DNA of 64,000 bases from NCBI GenBank assembly GCA_003612335.1, contig RAYO01000002.1:1-64000 (forward strand), in the 5' to 3' direction. Position numbers and translations under genes: made by a program. Origin of the DNA: a bacterium 1xD42-67. GTDB taxonomy: Bacteria > Bacillota > Clostridia > Oscillospirales > Oscillospiraceae. This document shows positions 47,182 to 56,240 of this stretch, in pieces; positions within the stretch are counted from its first letter, which is position 1, and each line of letters opens with the position of its first letter. The notes below the pieces were generated by a model. That model did not search any database, was not told the DNA's origin, and saw only the letters and a program-made list of their open reading frames with translations.

Positions 47182-49890
47182 ATGAATCTATCCAGAAAAT
47201 GGCTCAACGAGTTTGTTGAGATAAACGCCGGCGACCGAGAGTTCGCCGAGGCGATGACCTTATCCGGCTCCAAGGTGGAGCTGACCCACGACATGGGGGA
47301 GGAAATTTCCAACGTGGTGGTGGGCCGCATCCTGTCCATGGAACGCCACGAGAACAGCGACCACATGTGGGTGTGTCAGCTGGACGTGGGCAAGGACGAG
47401 CCCGTTCAGATCGTGACCGGGGCCTGGAACATCCACGAGGGCGACCTGGTGCCCGTGGCCCTGCACAAGTCCACCCTGCCTGGGGGCAAGAAGATCGAAA
47501 AGGGCAAGCTGCGGGGGGTGCTGTCCAACGGGATGCTGTGCTCCCTGAAGGAGCTGGGCCTGGACGAGCGGGATTTCCCCTATGGGGTGATCACCGCCGC
47601 CGCCCTCCTCAACGACTACCACCCCATCGACCCGGACAAGCCCTCCATCCCGGCGGATATCAAGCCTGGAGACAAGATGTTCGGTTCGGTGGAGTGTGCA
47701 GGGGTGGCAAATGTCTCTCCCTCTGGAGAGGGCAAATGGGAATGCACACTCATCCGCACGGAGGATGACGGACCCTGTGCCACTACTCTGGTAACCGACT
47801 GTCAGAATCTCCACAAGTGGGATCTGGTGGCTTACAACACAAAGACGAACACTATTTGTACCCTGGCCGACCTCCGGGCGGAGCAGAAGGAGTTCCCCAA
47901 CTGCATCCCCGACGGCATCTTCGTCCTCCAGGAGAACTGCAAGCCCGGGGACGACATCAAGACCGTCACCGGCCTGGACGACCACGTCGTCGAGTTTGAG
48001 ATCACCCCCAACCGCCCCGACTGCCTCAGTGTGATCGGTCTGGCCCGGGAGGCGGCGGCCACCTTCGACAGGCCCTGCCGCTTCCACCAGCCGGAGGTGA
48101 AGGGGGGCGGCGAGGGCGTCCTCCCCGAGCTGCTGGACGTGGAGACCCCCGACCCCGAGCTGTGCCCCCGGTACACCGCCCGGATGGTGCGGAACGTGAA
48201 GATCGGCCCCTCCCCCAAGTGGATGCGGGAGCGGCTGCGGGCCATGGGGGTCCGGCCCATCAACAACATTGTGGACATCACCAACTACGTCATGCTGGAG
48301 TACGGCCAGCCTATGCACGCCTTCGACTACCGCTACGTGAAGGGCGGGAAGATCGTGGTCCGCCGGGCCCAGGACGGGGAGGAGCTCACCACCCTGGACG
48401 GCAACGTGCGCAAGCTCACCTCCAACATGCTGGTCATCGCCGACGACACCCGGGCGGTGGGTCTGGCGGGCATTATGGGCGGCCTGAACTCCGAGATCGT
48501 GGAGGACACAGTGGACGTGGTCTTTGAGTCCGCCAACTTCGACGGCACCACCATCCGCAAGACCGCCCTGGCCCTGGGGATGCGCACCGAGGCCTCCGCC
48601 AAGTTTGAGAAGGGGCTGGACATCCTCAACACCCTCCCCGCCGTCAACCGGGCCTGTGAGCTGGTGGAGCTGCTGGGGGCCGGCGAAGTGCTGGACGGGG
48701 TGATCGATATCCTCAATTACGTCCCCCAGCCCACCCTGCTGAAGGTGGAGCCGGACAAGATCAATGCCCTGCTGGGCACCGATGTGTCGGAAAATGTGAT
48801 GTACACCATCCTCCAGAAGCTGGGCTTTGAGACCACTAAGGAGCGGGGCGTGGTGAAGGTGCCCTCCTGGCGGGGGGACGTGAAGGAGATGGCCGACCTG
48901 GCCGAGGAGGTGGCCCGGTTCTACGGCTACAACAACATCCCCACCACCCTCATGCGGGGCCAGACCACCCTGGGGGGCTACTCCCCCGAGCAGAAGCTGG
49001 AGCAGAAGCTGGGGGCCGTGTGCCGGTCCTGCGGCTATGACGAGATCATCACCTACTCCTTCATCTCCCCCACCTGGTACGACAAGATCGGCTGGCCGGA
49101 GGCCCATGCCAAACAGGAGTTTTTCAAGATCATGAATCCTCTGGGGGAGGACACCTCCATCATGCGCACCACCACCCTGCCCTCCATGCTGGACATCCTG
49201 GCCCGGAACTACAGCTATCGGAACAAGGACGTGCGGCTCTACGAGCTGGGCCGGGTCTACCTGCCCGGCGGCGAGGACGGCCTGGCCGATGAGAAGAAGG
49301 TGCTCACCCTGGGGGCCTACGGTGAGGGCTTTGACTTCTGCGACCTGAAGGGAGCCGTGGAGGCCATCCTGAAAGAGATCCGGGCGGAGGAAGTCTGGTT
49401 TGAGGGGTGGCGTATTGGTGACGACGCCTACCACCCCGGCCGCTTTGCCACCGTCTGGGTGGGCGGCGTGGAGGTGGGCCATATGGGCCAGATCCACCCC
49501 AACGTGGCCAGGAACTTCGGTGTGGACGCCGAGCTGTACTGCGCCGAGCTGGACTTTGATAAACTGTTCCAGGTCCGCGGGGCCGACCCGGAATATGTCC
49601 CCCTGCCCAAGTTCCCCTCTGTCACCCGGGATATCGCCGTGGTATGCCGTGAGGCGGTCACTGTGGGGGCGCTGGAAAAGGCCATCCGCAAGGGGGCCAA
49701 GGGGCTGCTCAAGGAGGTCTCCCTCTTCGACATCTACCGGGGCAAGGGGGTCGACGAGGGGAAGAAGTCCGTCGCCTTCAGCCTGGTCCTCCGGGCGGAC
49801 GACCGCTCCCTCACCTCTGAGGAGGCCGACGAGGACGTGAAGGCCATCCTGGAGGCCCTGGAAAAGGACTGCGGGGCGAAATTGCGCTGA
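47182..49890 (+). CDS. pheT: Phenylalanine-tRNA ligase beta subunit with an insertion
   Basis: 902 residues, about 108 more than the usual ~795. Domains: tRNA-binding EMAP-like (about 40-130 and 240-250), B3/B4 (FEITPNRPDCLSV onward; editing), B5 and the ferredoxin-fold anticodon-binding domain at the end. The extra residues ~131-238 (DFPYGVITAAALLNDYHPID ... LRAEQKEF) split the tRNA-binding domain. They are flanked by similar Phe-Pro segments (RDFPYGV and KEFPNCIPDG), hinting at partial duplication. The frame is open and the rest is normal. Confidence 0.95.
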   Translation: MNLSRKWLNEFVEINAGDREFAEAMTLSGSKVELTHDMGEEISNVVVGRILSMERHENSDHMWVCQLDVGKDEPVQIVTGAWNIHEGDLVPVALHKSTLPGGKKIEKGKLRGVLSNGMLCSLKELGLDERDFPYGVITAAALLNDYHPIDPDKPSIPADIKPGDKMFGSVECAGVANVSPSGEGKWECTLIRTEDDGPCATTLVTDCQNLHKWDLVAYNTKTNTICTLADLRAEQKEFPNCIPDGIFVLQENCKPGDDIKTVTGLDDHVVEFEITPNRPDCLSVIGLAREAAATFDRPCRFHQPEVKGGGEGVLPELLDVETPDPELCPRYTARMVRNVKIGPSPKWMRERLRAMGVRPINNIVDITNYVMLEYGQPMHAFDYRYVKGGKIVVRRAQDGEELTTLDGNVRKLTSNMLVIADDTRAVGLAGIMGGLNSEIVEDTVDVVFESANFDGTTIRKTALALGMRTEASAKFEKGLDILNTLPAVNRACELVELLGAGEVLDGVIDILNYVPQPTLLKVEPDKINALLGTDVSENVMYTILQKLGFETTKERGVVKVPSWRGDVKEMADLAEEVARFYGYNNIPTTLMRGQTTLGGYSPEQKLEQKLGAVCRSCGYDEIITYSFISPTWYDKIGWPEAHAKQEFFKIMNPLGEDTSIMRTTTLPSMLDILARNYSYRNKDVRLYELGRVYLPGGEDGLADEKKVLTLGAYGEGFDFCDLKGAVEAILKEIRAEEVWFEGWRIGDDAYHPGRFATVWVGGVEVGHMGQIHPNVARNFGVDAELYCAELDFDKLFQVRGADPEYVPLPKFPSVTRDIAVVCREAVTVGALEKAIRKGAKGLLKEVSLFDIYRGKGVDEGKKSVAFSLVLRADDRSLTSEEADEDVKAILEALEKDCGAKLR

Positions 49891-49972
49891 GCGGTGTTCT
49901 ATAGGGGGCGGCCCCTGCGCCGCCCCGGCCCCTGCGTTTTCCTTTAATCGCTTGTTTGCGCTGACACCTGTT

Positions 49973-50046
49973 GTAGGGGCGGATATCATCCGCCCGCACG
50001 TCAGTCCACAAAACATTTGAAACGGGCGGATAATATCCGCCCCTAC
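49973..50046. repeat. 74-bp palindromic repeat, copy 1
   Basis: Ends GTAGGGGCGGATA / TATCCGCCCCTAC with inner arms ATCCGCCCG / CGGGCGGAT. The second near-identical copy is at 62282-62355. 49891-49972 holds a smaller GGGGCGGCCCCTGCGCCGCC hairpin and no gene. Confidence 0.85.
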
Positions 50047-50070
50047 ATACCGTCCAATAAGGAGACCATC

Positions 50071-51099
50071 ATGATCCGATTCGAATGCGACTACACCACC
50101 GGGGCCCACCCCAAGATCCTGGAGGCGCTGGTGGACACCAACGGGGAGGCCTGTCCCGGCTACGGGGTGGACAGCCACTGCGAACACGCCCGGGCCATGC
50201 TCCGGGCGCTGTGCCAGGCTCCAGATGCCGGGGTCCACTTCCTGGTGGGGGGCACCCAGGCCAACACCACCGTCATCGCCGCCGCTCTCCGTCCCCACCA
50301 GGGGGTGGTGTGCGCCGAGACGGGGCACATCAATGTCCACGAGACGGGGGCCATCGAGGCCACCGGCCATAAGGTGCTGGCCCTGCCCGCAGCGGAGGGC
50401 AAGATCACCGCCCAGCAGATCCACGACTGCTGCGAGGCCCACCACACCGATGTGGCCTGGGAGCACATGGTCCAGCCGGGGATGGTCTATCTGTCCCACC
50501 CCACCGAGCTGGGCACGGTGTACACCCTGGCCGAGCTGGAGGCCATCCATGAGGTCTGCCAGCGGTGGCGGCTGCCCCTCTTCGTGGACGGGGCCCGGCT
50601 GGCGGCGGGACTGGCGGCGTCGGATATCGCCCTGCCCGACCTGGCCCGGCTGTGCGACGTGTTCTACCTGGGGGGCACCAAGGCGGGGCTCCTCTTCGGC
50701 GAGGCGGCGGTCATCCCAGATCCCAACATCGACCACGACTTCCGCTACCTGATCAAGCAGCACGGCGGGATGCTGGCCAAGGGGCGGCTGCTGGGGGCCC
50801 AGTTCGAGGCGTTTTTGACCGACGGGCTCTTCCTGGAGATCGGCAAGAGGGAGGTGGCCCAGGCCCTGCGCCTGCGGGCGGCTTTTGAGGCGAAGGGCTG
50901 GCCCCTCTTCGTCGCCTCCCCCACCAACCAGCAGTTCCCCATCCTGCCCAACGGGGCCGTGGCGGTTTTGAGGCACAAGTACTCCTTTGAGGTGTGGGAG
51001 AAGGTGGACCAGGCCCACACCGCCGTCCGCTTCTGCACCAGCTGGTCCACCACCGACCAGGATGTGGACGCGCTGATCGCCGATATCCAGCGGCTGTAA
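50071..51099 (+). CDS. Threonine aldolase / beta-eliminating lyase family PLP enzyme
   Basis: 342 residues from ATG 50071 (AAGGAG upstream). It is a fold-type I enzyme: VGGTQANTTVI near the PLP phosphate site, a His (HINVHETGAIE) stacking on PLP, FVDGARLAAGL with the Asp that binds the ring nitrogen, and the Schiff-base Lys in YLGGTKAGLLFGE. The usual product is low-specificity L-threonine aldolase (threonine to glycine and acetaldehyde), but related enzymes act on other beta-hydroxy amino acids. Confidence 0.9.
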   Translation: MIRFECDYTTGAHPKILEALVDTNGEACPGYGVDSHCEHARAMLRALCQAPDAGVHFLVGGTQANTTVIAAALRPHQGVVCAETGHINVHETGAIEATGHKVLALPAAEGKITAQQIHDCCEAHHTDVAWEHMVQPGMVYLSHPTELGTVYTLAELEAIHEVCQRWRLPLFVDGARLAAGLAASDIALPDLARLCDVFYLGGTKAGLLFGEAAVIPDPNIDHDFRYLIKQHGGMLAKGRLLGAQFEAFLTDGLFLEIGKREVAQALRLRAAFEAKGWPLFVASPTNQQFPILPNGAVAVLRHKYSFEVWEKVDQAHTAVRFCTSWSTTDQDVDALIADIQRL

Positions 51100-51106
51100 C
51101 AGGAAA

Positions 51107-51146
51107 ACTGCCGGCCGGTCCTGATGCTCCAGGACCGGCCGGCAGT
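51107..51146. terminator. Terminator between convergent genes
   Basis: 16-bp perfect stem ACTGCCGGCCGGTCCT (51107-51122) / AGGACCGGCCGGCAGT (51131-51146), TTTT on the minus side. A second 13-bp hairpin TATCTCCCCGCCC/GGGCGGGGAGATA is at 51170-51198. Confidence 0.85.
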
Positions 51147-51212
51147 CTCTTGATGAGGGCACATACCGGTATCTCCCCGCCCAGAGGGCGGGGAGATACG
51201 AGAGGGTCGGGG

Positions 51213-52436
51213 TCAGTAGAAAAGGATCTCAGAGATCACAGCGTCCTGATACGTGGTCCCAGGGTAGAGGGACGTGATGGTCAGTTCGACGCGGTCTGTC
51301 TCCACCGGGAAGTCGAGGGGGATATCCTGCAGGGCATCCACGTCCTGAAGGAGCATGGTCTGCTGGACGCCGTCGGAGAAGGTCAGGGTGAAGGAGGCGG
51401 GGCGGTCGTTCATCTGATACAGCTCCTCCGACTTCTGATAGCCGGCGTTGATCCGGATCCCGGAGATGAGATAGGCCCTGTCGAAGACGAAGGTGATGGA
51501 TTCTCCTATGCCGGGCCCATCGATCCCCTCCACCCAGGCGGTGCGCAGATCGCCGTCCACTGTGCGGTCCGGGGTGTGGTACAGGTCCAGCCCGGGCTCG
51601 CGGAGGAAGGAGGAGGCGGTGATGGCGGTCACTGCGTCCATAGACACGGGGGTCGGGCTGCTGCCCTGGGCGATGAGGTCCTCCACCTGGCGGAGCTTGT
51701 CCTGGAGATCGGAACGGCCCGGGAGGGCGGTCAGGCCATGGTCCAGCAGGACCTTCGCCTCCTCCAGGTGGCCCTCCTCGACCATCCAGTCCACGTCGGA
51801 TAACAGCGTGGAGGCATATCCCTCCTCATGGTCCTCCAGGGCGTCCTTCAGCTCCCTGGAACGGGGATGGTCCTCCAGGGCCTCCCGGATGACGGCCAGC
51901 GCGTTGTCGTACTCCCTGACGCTGGCGAAGACGCCCGCCTGAGCCAGGGCCTTCTGGATCTCGCGCTCCTCCTCGTCCTCCTCCTCGCTCTCGTCTCCGG
52001 GGCGGTCACGGTCGTCCCGGTCCTTCTGGTCCCTGTCTTCGGAGGAGGAGGCGTCCGCCCCGCCCTCGAAGGAGGGCAGGCCGTTTTGGACCACATACCA
52101 GATCCCCCCGGCCGCTGCGGCGGCCAGCAGGAGCAGCAGGACGATCAGCGCCACCGTGCCCGTCCCACGCTTCCCGCCCCTCTGGGGCGGCTCCGGGCTG
52201 GGGCGGGGGGCGGGGCGCTCCGGCGGCGGAGCGGCCCTGTCCGGGGCCCCTCCTCCTGCGGGGGGCAGGTCGGCGAACAGCTCTTCGGGCAGAGGGGCGC
52301 CGTCGTTGGCGCAAAAGCGGCTGCGTTCATAGAGCACCGTGCCGCAGACAGGACAGCGGGGGATCTTCTTTCCGCACCTGCCGCAGAATCTTGCGTTGGG
52401 ATCCAGTTCCTGGGTACAGATCGGACATCTCATCAT
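51213..52436 (-). CDS. Double zinc-ribbon membrane protein with discoidin-like glycan-binding domain
   Basis: 407 residues. N-terminal two zinc ribbons (CPICTQELDPNARFCGRCG and CPVCGTVLYERSRFCANDG), a Pro-rich linker, and one membrane segment (~95-118, VALIVLLLLLAAAAAGGIWYV). An Asp/Glu/Arg-rich linker, a TPR-like helical region (EYDNALAVIREALEDHPRS) and a C-terminal beta-sandwich (LRTAWVEGIDGPGIGESITFVFD ...) follow, the latter of the NADase-type glycan-binding kind. The ribbon faces the cytosol and the sandwich the outside. Function unknown. Confidence 0.8.
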   Translation of the reverse strand: MMRCPICTQELDPNARFCGRCGKKIPRCPVCGTVLYERSRFCANDGAPLPEELFADLPPAGGGAPDRAAPPPERPAPRPSPEPPQRGGKRGTGTVALIVLLLLLAAAAAGGIWYVVQNGLPSFEGGADASSSEDRDQKDRDDRDRPGDESEEEDEEEREIQKALAQAGVFASVREYDNALAVIREALEDHPRSRELKDALEDHEEGYASTLLSDVDWMVEEGHLEEAKVLLDHGLTALPGRSDLQDKLRQVEDLIAQGSSPTPVSMDAVTAITASSFLREPGLDLYHTPDRTVDGDLRTAWVEGIDGPGIGESITFVFDRAYLISGIRINAGYQKSEELYQMNDRPASFTLTFSDGVQQTMLLQDVDALQDIPLDFPVETDRVELTITSLYPGTTYQDAVISEILFY

Positions 52437-52467
52437 GATCCACTTCCTTTATCTCGTTCACTGCCCC

Positions 52468-52496
52468 ATTCTACTATGTCCCATCCTGGTTGTCAA
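52468..52496 (-). promoter_or_regulatory. Promoter of the zinc-ribbon gene
   Basis: Minus strand: TTGACA (52491-52496), 17 bp, TAGAAT (52468-52473). Confidence 0.75.
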
Positions 52497-52607
52497 TGCG
52501 GCCGCCCTGACTGGCCGGCCCGATATTCAGAAAAACTTAAGGATCTTTTCCGTTTTTTATCAGGATCCTATGCTATACTGTCTTTGATATTAGGGAGGCG
52601 ATACCGA

Positions 52608-53807
52608 ATGAAACGATGCTTATCTCTTCTGCTGGCGCTGGTCCTGCTGCTGCCCGGCTGCGGGAGAGGGACCAAAGAGGACGAGAGCGCCAGTCAGGAC
52701 ACCGGGCTCCCCAGTCAGGACGCTGAGACCATCGTTCGAGCGATGCTCTCCTCCTTAGAGGAGGATGGGGAGGCGGATGCCCTTGTCTGGTATCTGGAAC
52801 CGCTGGATGTCGGCGCCTATCTGGCCGACTTCTATGATCTGGAGGACCTGTGCTGGGCCGACGGGGCGGTGGTCCGCATGGATGGGGCCCGGGCCTTCGA
52901 GCTGGCGGTGCTCTTCCTGGATGAGTGGGACGTGGGCCCCACGGCGGAAGTCCTGCAGCAGTATCTGCTGGACCGGAGGGGCTCCTTCACCGGCTACTTT
53001 CCCGACCAGGCGGCGCTGCTGGACGATGCCCTGATCCTCACTGAGCGGAATTGTGTGGCTCTGATCGTCTGTGAGGACCCGGATGCGGCCAAGTCCGCCT
53101 TTGAGACCTGCTTCGACGAGGGGGCCAGCGCCGTGTGGGCCCCTGCCGTGCTCCCCTCCGGCTCGGAGGAGCGGAGCCAAGACGGCCGGCTGACCTACGT
53201 GTGTCCCGGCAAGGACGACATGGCCCTCTTCGACGATTCCGCCATCCTGGCCGCCTGGGAGAGCGGGGATGACAGCGCTCTGTCTAAGGATGACAGGGCG
53301 GTCCTGGATGCGGCGGAGCGAGTCTTTGAGGAGTGCGTCACCCCGGAGATGAGCGACTACGATAAGGAGCTGGCCCTGTATACCTGGCTCACCACCCACG
53401 TGGTCTATGACTACTCCCATCATGAGAAAAAGGGCGCGCCCCGGACGGCCTATGAGCCCTACGGCCCCCTGGTGGACGGCAAGGGGGTCTGTCTGGGCTT
53501 CGCCGAGACCTTCCGGCTGTTCATGGATATGGCGGAGATCGAGTGCATCACCGTCACCGGGGCGGCGTTCCAGAGCCGGGAGGACCACGCCTGGAACATG
53601 GTGGAGCTGGACGGAGAGTGGTACTGCGCCGACCCCACCTGGGACCTGATCGGCGGGGCGGACAGGGTGCCGGAGGGCTTCGATACCTCCAAGCTCTTCT
53701 CCTATTTCAACGTCACCAGCGACTGGATGGCCCAGACCGACCACCAGTGGGACTATGAGGATGTTCCCGAGGCCACGGCGGAGGACCACGGCCGGCCGGA
53801 GGGATGA
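52608..53807 (+). CDS. Transglutaminase-like lipoprotein
   Basis: 399 residues from ATG 52608 (AGGGAGG upstream). Signal with lipobox LLPGC (Cys ~18), then a ~210-residue unassigned region. A transglutaminase-like domain completes it, with the catalytic Cys in VDGKGVCLGFAETF, His in REDHAWNMVELDG and Asp in CADPTWD. It is predicted on the outer face of the membrane; in such proteins the domain often acts as a protease or is only structural. TATACT with TGC (52574-52579) is the likely -10. Confidence 0.88.
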   Translation: MKRCLSLLLALVLLLPGCGRGTKEDESASQDTGLPSQDAETIVRAMLSSLEEDGEADALVWYLEPLDVGAYLADFYDLEDLCWADGAVVRMDGARAFELAVLFLDEWDVGPTAEVLQQYLLDRRGSFTGYFPDQAALLDDALILTERNCVALIVCEDPDAAKSAFETCFDEGASAVWAPAVLPSGSEERSQDGRLTYVCPGKDDMALFDDSAILAAWESGDDSALSKDDRAVLDAAERVFEECVTPEMSDYDKELALYTWLTTHVVYDYSHHEKKGAPRTAYEPYGPLVDGKGVCLGFAETFRLFMDMAEIECITVTGAAFQSREDHAWNMVELDGEWYCADPTWDLIGGADRVPEGFDTSKLFSYFNVTSDWMAQTDHQWDYEDVPEATAEDHGRPEG

Positions 53808-53816
53808 GACGGGAAA

Positions 53817-53846
53817 GGGCCCGGACAGCGGCTGCTGTCCGGGCCC
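53817..53846. terminator. Terminator between convergent genes
   Basis: 13-bp stem GGGCCCGGACAGC (53817-53829) / GCTGTCCGGGCCC (53834-53846); three T on the minus side. Confidence 0.8.
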
Positions 53847-53862
53847 CGGCATATCGTTGGAT

Positions 53863-54504
53863 CTACACGAATTTTCGTATCATCTCCTGTCGGCCCAGGA
53901 CCAGGACGGAGCCCTCCCGGTCCAAAACGGTGTCCGGCCCCACCCCCATATCCAGCTTCCCGGCCCTGCGGATCCCCAGGACGTTGATCCCATACTTTTT
54001 CCGCAGGTCCAGCTGGAGGATGCTCCGCCCCGCCCAGCGCTCCGGGACAGACAGCTCGAAGATCGAGTGGTCCTGGTCCAGCTCGATGTAGTCCAGGATG
54101 TGTTCGGAGGTACAGCGGATCGCGGTCCACACGGCCAGCTGCTTCTCCGGATAGACCACCTCGTCCGCGCCGCAGCGGCGCAGGAACTTCTCCTGCACGC
54201 CGCGGGAGGCCCGGGCGATCACCTTCCGCGCCCCCAGCTCCTTCAGCAGGTCGGTGGTCTCCAGGGAGTTCTGGAAGTCGTCGCCGATGGCCACGATGCA
54301 CACGTCGAAGTCCCGCACCCCCAGGGAAGACAGGAACCCCCGGTCTGTACTGTCGCCGATCTGGGCGTTGGTGACGATGGGGAGGATGGCGTCCACCCGC
54401 TCCTCGTCGCTGTCCACCGCCATCACCTGGTGGCCCAGGTCGCTGAGCTTTTGGGCCACATGCCGGCCGAACCGGCCCAGCCCGATCAAAAGTACCGTTC
54501 TCAT
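53863..54504 (-). CDS. trkA: TrkA/KtrA-type potassium channel regulatory subunit
   Basis: 213 residues; AGGAGG before ATG 54502-54504. An RCK domain with the Rossmann motif LLIGLGRFGRHVAQKL and Asp at the end of beta 2 (AVDSDEERV), then a C-terminal RCK_C/TrkA_C domain (FELSVPERWAGRSILQLDLR). The octameric ring binds NAD(H)/ATP, and commonly c-di-AMP in the C domain, to gate the membrane subunit encoded next to it. Confidence 0.93.
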   Translation of the reverse strand: MRTVLLIGLGRFGRHVAQKLSDLGHQVMAVDSDEERVDAILPIVTNAQIGDSTDRGFLSSLGVRDFDVCIVAIGDDFQNSLETTDLLKELGARKVIARASRGVQEKFLRRCGADEVVYPEKQLAVWTAIRCTSEHILDYIELDQDHSIFELSVPERWAGRSILQLDLRKKYGINVLGIRRAGKLDMGVGPDTVLDREGSVLVLGRQEMIRKFV

Positions 54505-54519
54505 AAGATCCTCCTCATC

Positions 54520-55851
54520 TCAGCCCACCATCAGTCTCTCCCGGGGGAGGCGGGAGGCGTTCCCCCGGCTGTCGCCGGACAGGGCGGCGAAGATCAGGGT
54601 CAGCGCCCCCACCCGGCCGGAATACATCAGCACGATCAAGATCCCCCGGGACAGCAGTCCCAGCTGGGGGGTGATGCCCAGGGTGATCCCCACCGTCCCC
54701 ACCGCCGAGGCGCTCTCGAACAGGCAGGTGAGCAGGGGCAGGCCCTCCAGCCGGCTGATCAGCAGCCCCCCGGTGAAGAACAGGAACAGATACAGGGTCA
54801 GGATGGCCATAGCGCTGCGCACCGTCTCCTCCTCCACCCTGCGGCCGAAGAAGTGGGTCTCCTCCCGGCGGCGGAAGATCGCCAGAGCGGTGGAGATCAT
54901 GACGGCCAGGGTGGTCACCTTCATCCCACCAGCCGTAGACCCAGGCGCGCCGCCGGTGAGCATGAGGACGATCATGATGGCCAGGCCGCCCTCGCTCATC
55001 CCGTTCAGGTCCAGGGTGTTGAAGCCCGCGGTCCGGGCGGTGACCGACTGGAAGAGGGAGCCCCACAGCCGCTCTCCTGCTGGGAGGGCGGCGAACTCGA
55101 AGAAAAAGAAGTACACCGCGGGCAGGAGGAGGAGCAGGCCGGAGGTGACCAGCACCACCTTGCTCTGCATCCTCCAGCGCCGGACGCGGAGGCCGTTGTC
55201 CCGCAGGTCCATCCAGGTCATGAAGCCGATCCCCCCGATGACGATCAGCGCCATGACAGGCAGGACCACTGCCGGACTGGCGGCGTAGGCGGTGAGGGAG
55301 GAGAAGGGGGCCCTGGTCCCCATCAGGTCGAAGCCGGCGTTGCAGAAGGCGGAGACCGAGTGGAAGATCCCGTACCACAGCCCCTGGGGCAGGCCCAGCT
55401 CCCGGCAGAAGGGCAGGGCCAGAAGGAGGGCGCCCAGGCCCTCGAAAAGGGCCGTCATGGCGATGATCCGTCCGGTCAGCTTGACGATCCCGCCGATCTT
55501 TGGGGCGGCGATCGCCTCCTGCATGGTGCTGCGCTGTTTGAGAGAGATCTTCTGTCCGGCGGCGGATCCGATCACCACCGTGAAGGTGACCACCCCCATC
55601 CCTCCCACCTGGATCAGGAGCAGGAGGACCATCTGCCCAAAACCGCTCCAGTAGGTGGCGGTGTCCTGAACGATCAGTCCCGTGACGCAGACGGCGGAGG
55701 TGGCGGTGAACAGGGCGTCGGCGAAGCCGGCGCCCGAACCGTCCTGGGTGGCGAAGGGCAGCATCAGTGCCAGGCTCCCCGCCAGGATCGCCGCCGCGAA
55801 GCCCAGGATGATGATCTGGGAGGAGGACAGCCTGCGCCTCTTCTTCCCCAT
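54520..55851 (-). CDS. trkH: TrkH/KtrB potassium transporter
   Basis: 443 residues from ATG 55851 (AGGGGGG upstream). Four M1-P-M2 repeats; the four filter segments read TSAVCVTGL, SAFCNAGF, TARTAGFN and ASAVGTVG, each with the key Gly. A basic N-terminus and length are typical of KtrB. It takes up K+ with Na+ or H+. Co-transcribed with trkA, 15 bp apart, from its own promoter. Confidence 0.95.
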   Translation of the reverse strand: MGKKRRRLSSSQIIILGFAAAILAGSLALMLPFATQDGSGAGFADALFTATSAVCVTGLIVQDTATYWSGFGQMVLLLLIQVGGMGVVTFTVVIGSAAGQKISLKQRSTMQEAIAAPKIGGIVKLTGRIIAMTALFEGLGALLLALPFCRELGLPQGLWYGIFHSVSAFCNAGFDLMGTRAPFSSLTAYAASPAVVLPVMALIVIGGIGFMTWMDLRDNGLRVRRWRMQSKVVLVTSGLLLLLPAVYFFFFEFAALPAGERLWGSLFQSVTARTAGFNTLDLNGMSEGGLAIMIVLMLTGGAPGSTAGGMKVTTLAVMISTALAIFRRREETHFFGRRVEEETVRSAMAILTLYLFLFFTGGLLISRLEGLPLLTCLFESASAVGTVGITLGITPQLGLLSRGILIVLMYSGRVGALTLIFAALSGDSRGNASRLPRERLMVG

Positions 55852-55887
55852 GCGGATCCCCCCTCTGTCCTGACATCTCACCTATCC

Positions 55888-55915
55888 ATTATAGCCCAAA
55901 ATATGCCGGCGTCAA
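55888..55915 (-). promoter_or_regulatory. Promoter of trkH-trkA
   Basis: Minus strand: TTGACG (55910-55915), 16 bp, TATAAT (55888-55893). No c-di-AMP riboswitch seen in the short leader. Confidence 0.75.
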
Positions 55916-55992
55916 TGGTCAGATGGGGCCGCAGGACCTCCGCCGGGAGGATCCGTTCGTGTCCCCCGCCGGAGCTCGTCCCTCTTTTCCTC

Positions 55993-56021
55993 TTGAAAAG
56001 CCTCCGCAGATGTGCTAAAAT
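55993..56021 (+). promoter_or_regulatory. Promoter of the S4-protein leader
   Basis: TTGAAA (55993-55998), 17 bp, TAAAAT (56016-56021) with TGC extension. Confidence 0.75.
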
Positions 56022-56027
56022 CTAGAT

Positions 56028-56205
56028 ATAGGCAGAATAGACACGGCTCGCCCCGGATATATATATCCGGGGGTGTCGTGCTGAGATGGGAGAACGTGAG
56101 GACCAGGACCGCAAATGCCCAGCACGGATCTCTTCGATCACACATATCGGTAAAAAATGTCGGGCGAATCGCGAAAGATCTGTCAGCAGTTCGCCCGGCC
56201 TTTTT
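56028..56205 (+). ncRNA. Structured leader with terminator, unknown class
   Basis: About 210 nt from promoter to start codon. It contains a perfect palindrome at 56053-56074 (CCCCGGATATA and its complement), a CGTGCTG/CAGCACG pairing enclosing about 45 nt (56087-56138), and a terminator CGGGCGAA/TTCGCCCG with TTTTT (56161-56205). It has the layout of a transcription attenuator, but no known motif fits. Confidence 0.5.
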
Positions 56206-56240
56206 GTGTCCTATCCAGATATGGACGAGGGGGGACCTCT

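Noticed and set aside
47260-51162. 1300-codon frame antisense to pheT and the aldolase gene
   Set aside because: Spans two genes and repeats on the other strand; composition typical of an antisense shadow.
53755-56025. 756-codon frame antisense to trkA-trkH
   Set aside because: No initiation signal; TrkH filter motifs on the other strand are decisive.
56070-56140. TPP riboswitch (GGGGGTG ... CTGAGA ... AATGCCCAGC)
   Set aside because: The central ACCC and the CCTGATCTGGAT core are absent; resemblance limited to short stretches, and the downstream gene is not thiamine-related.
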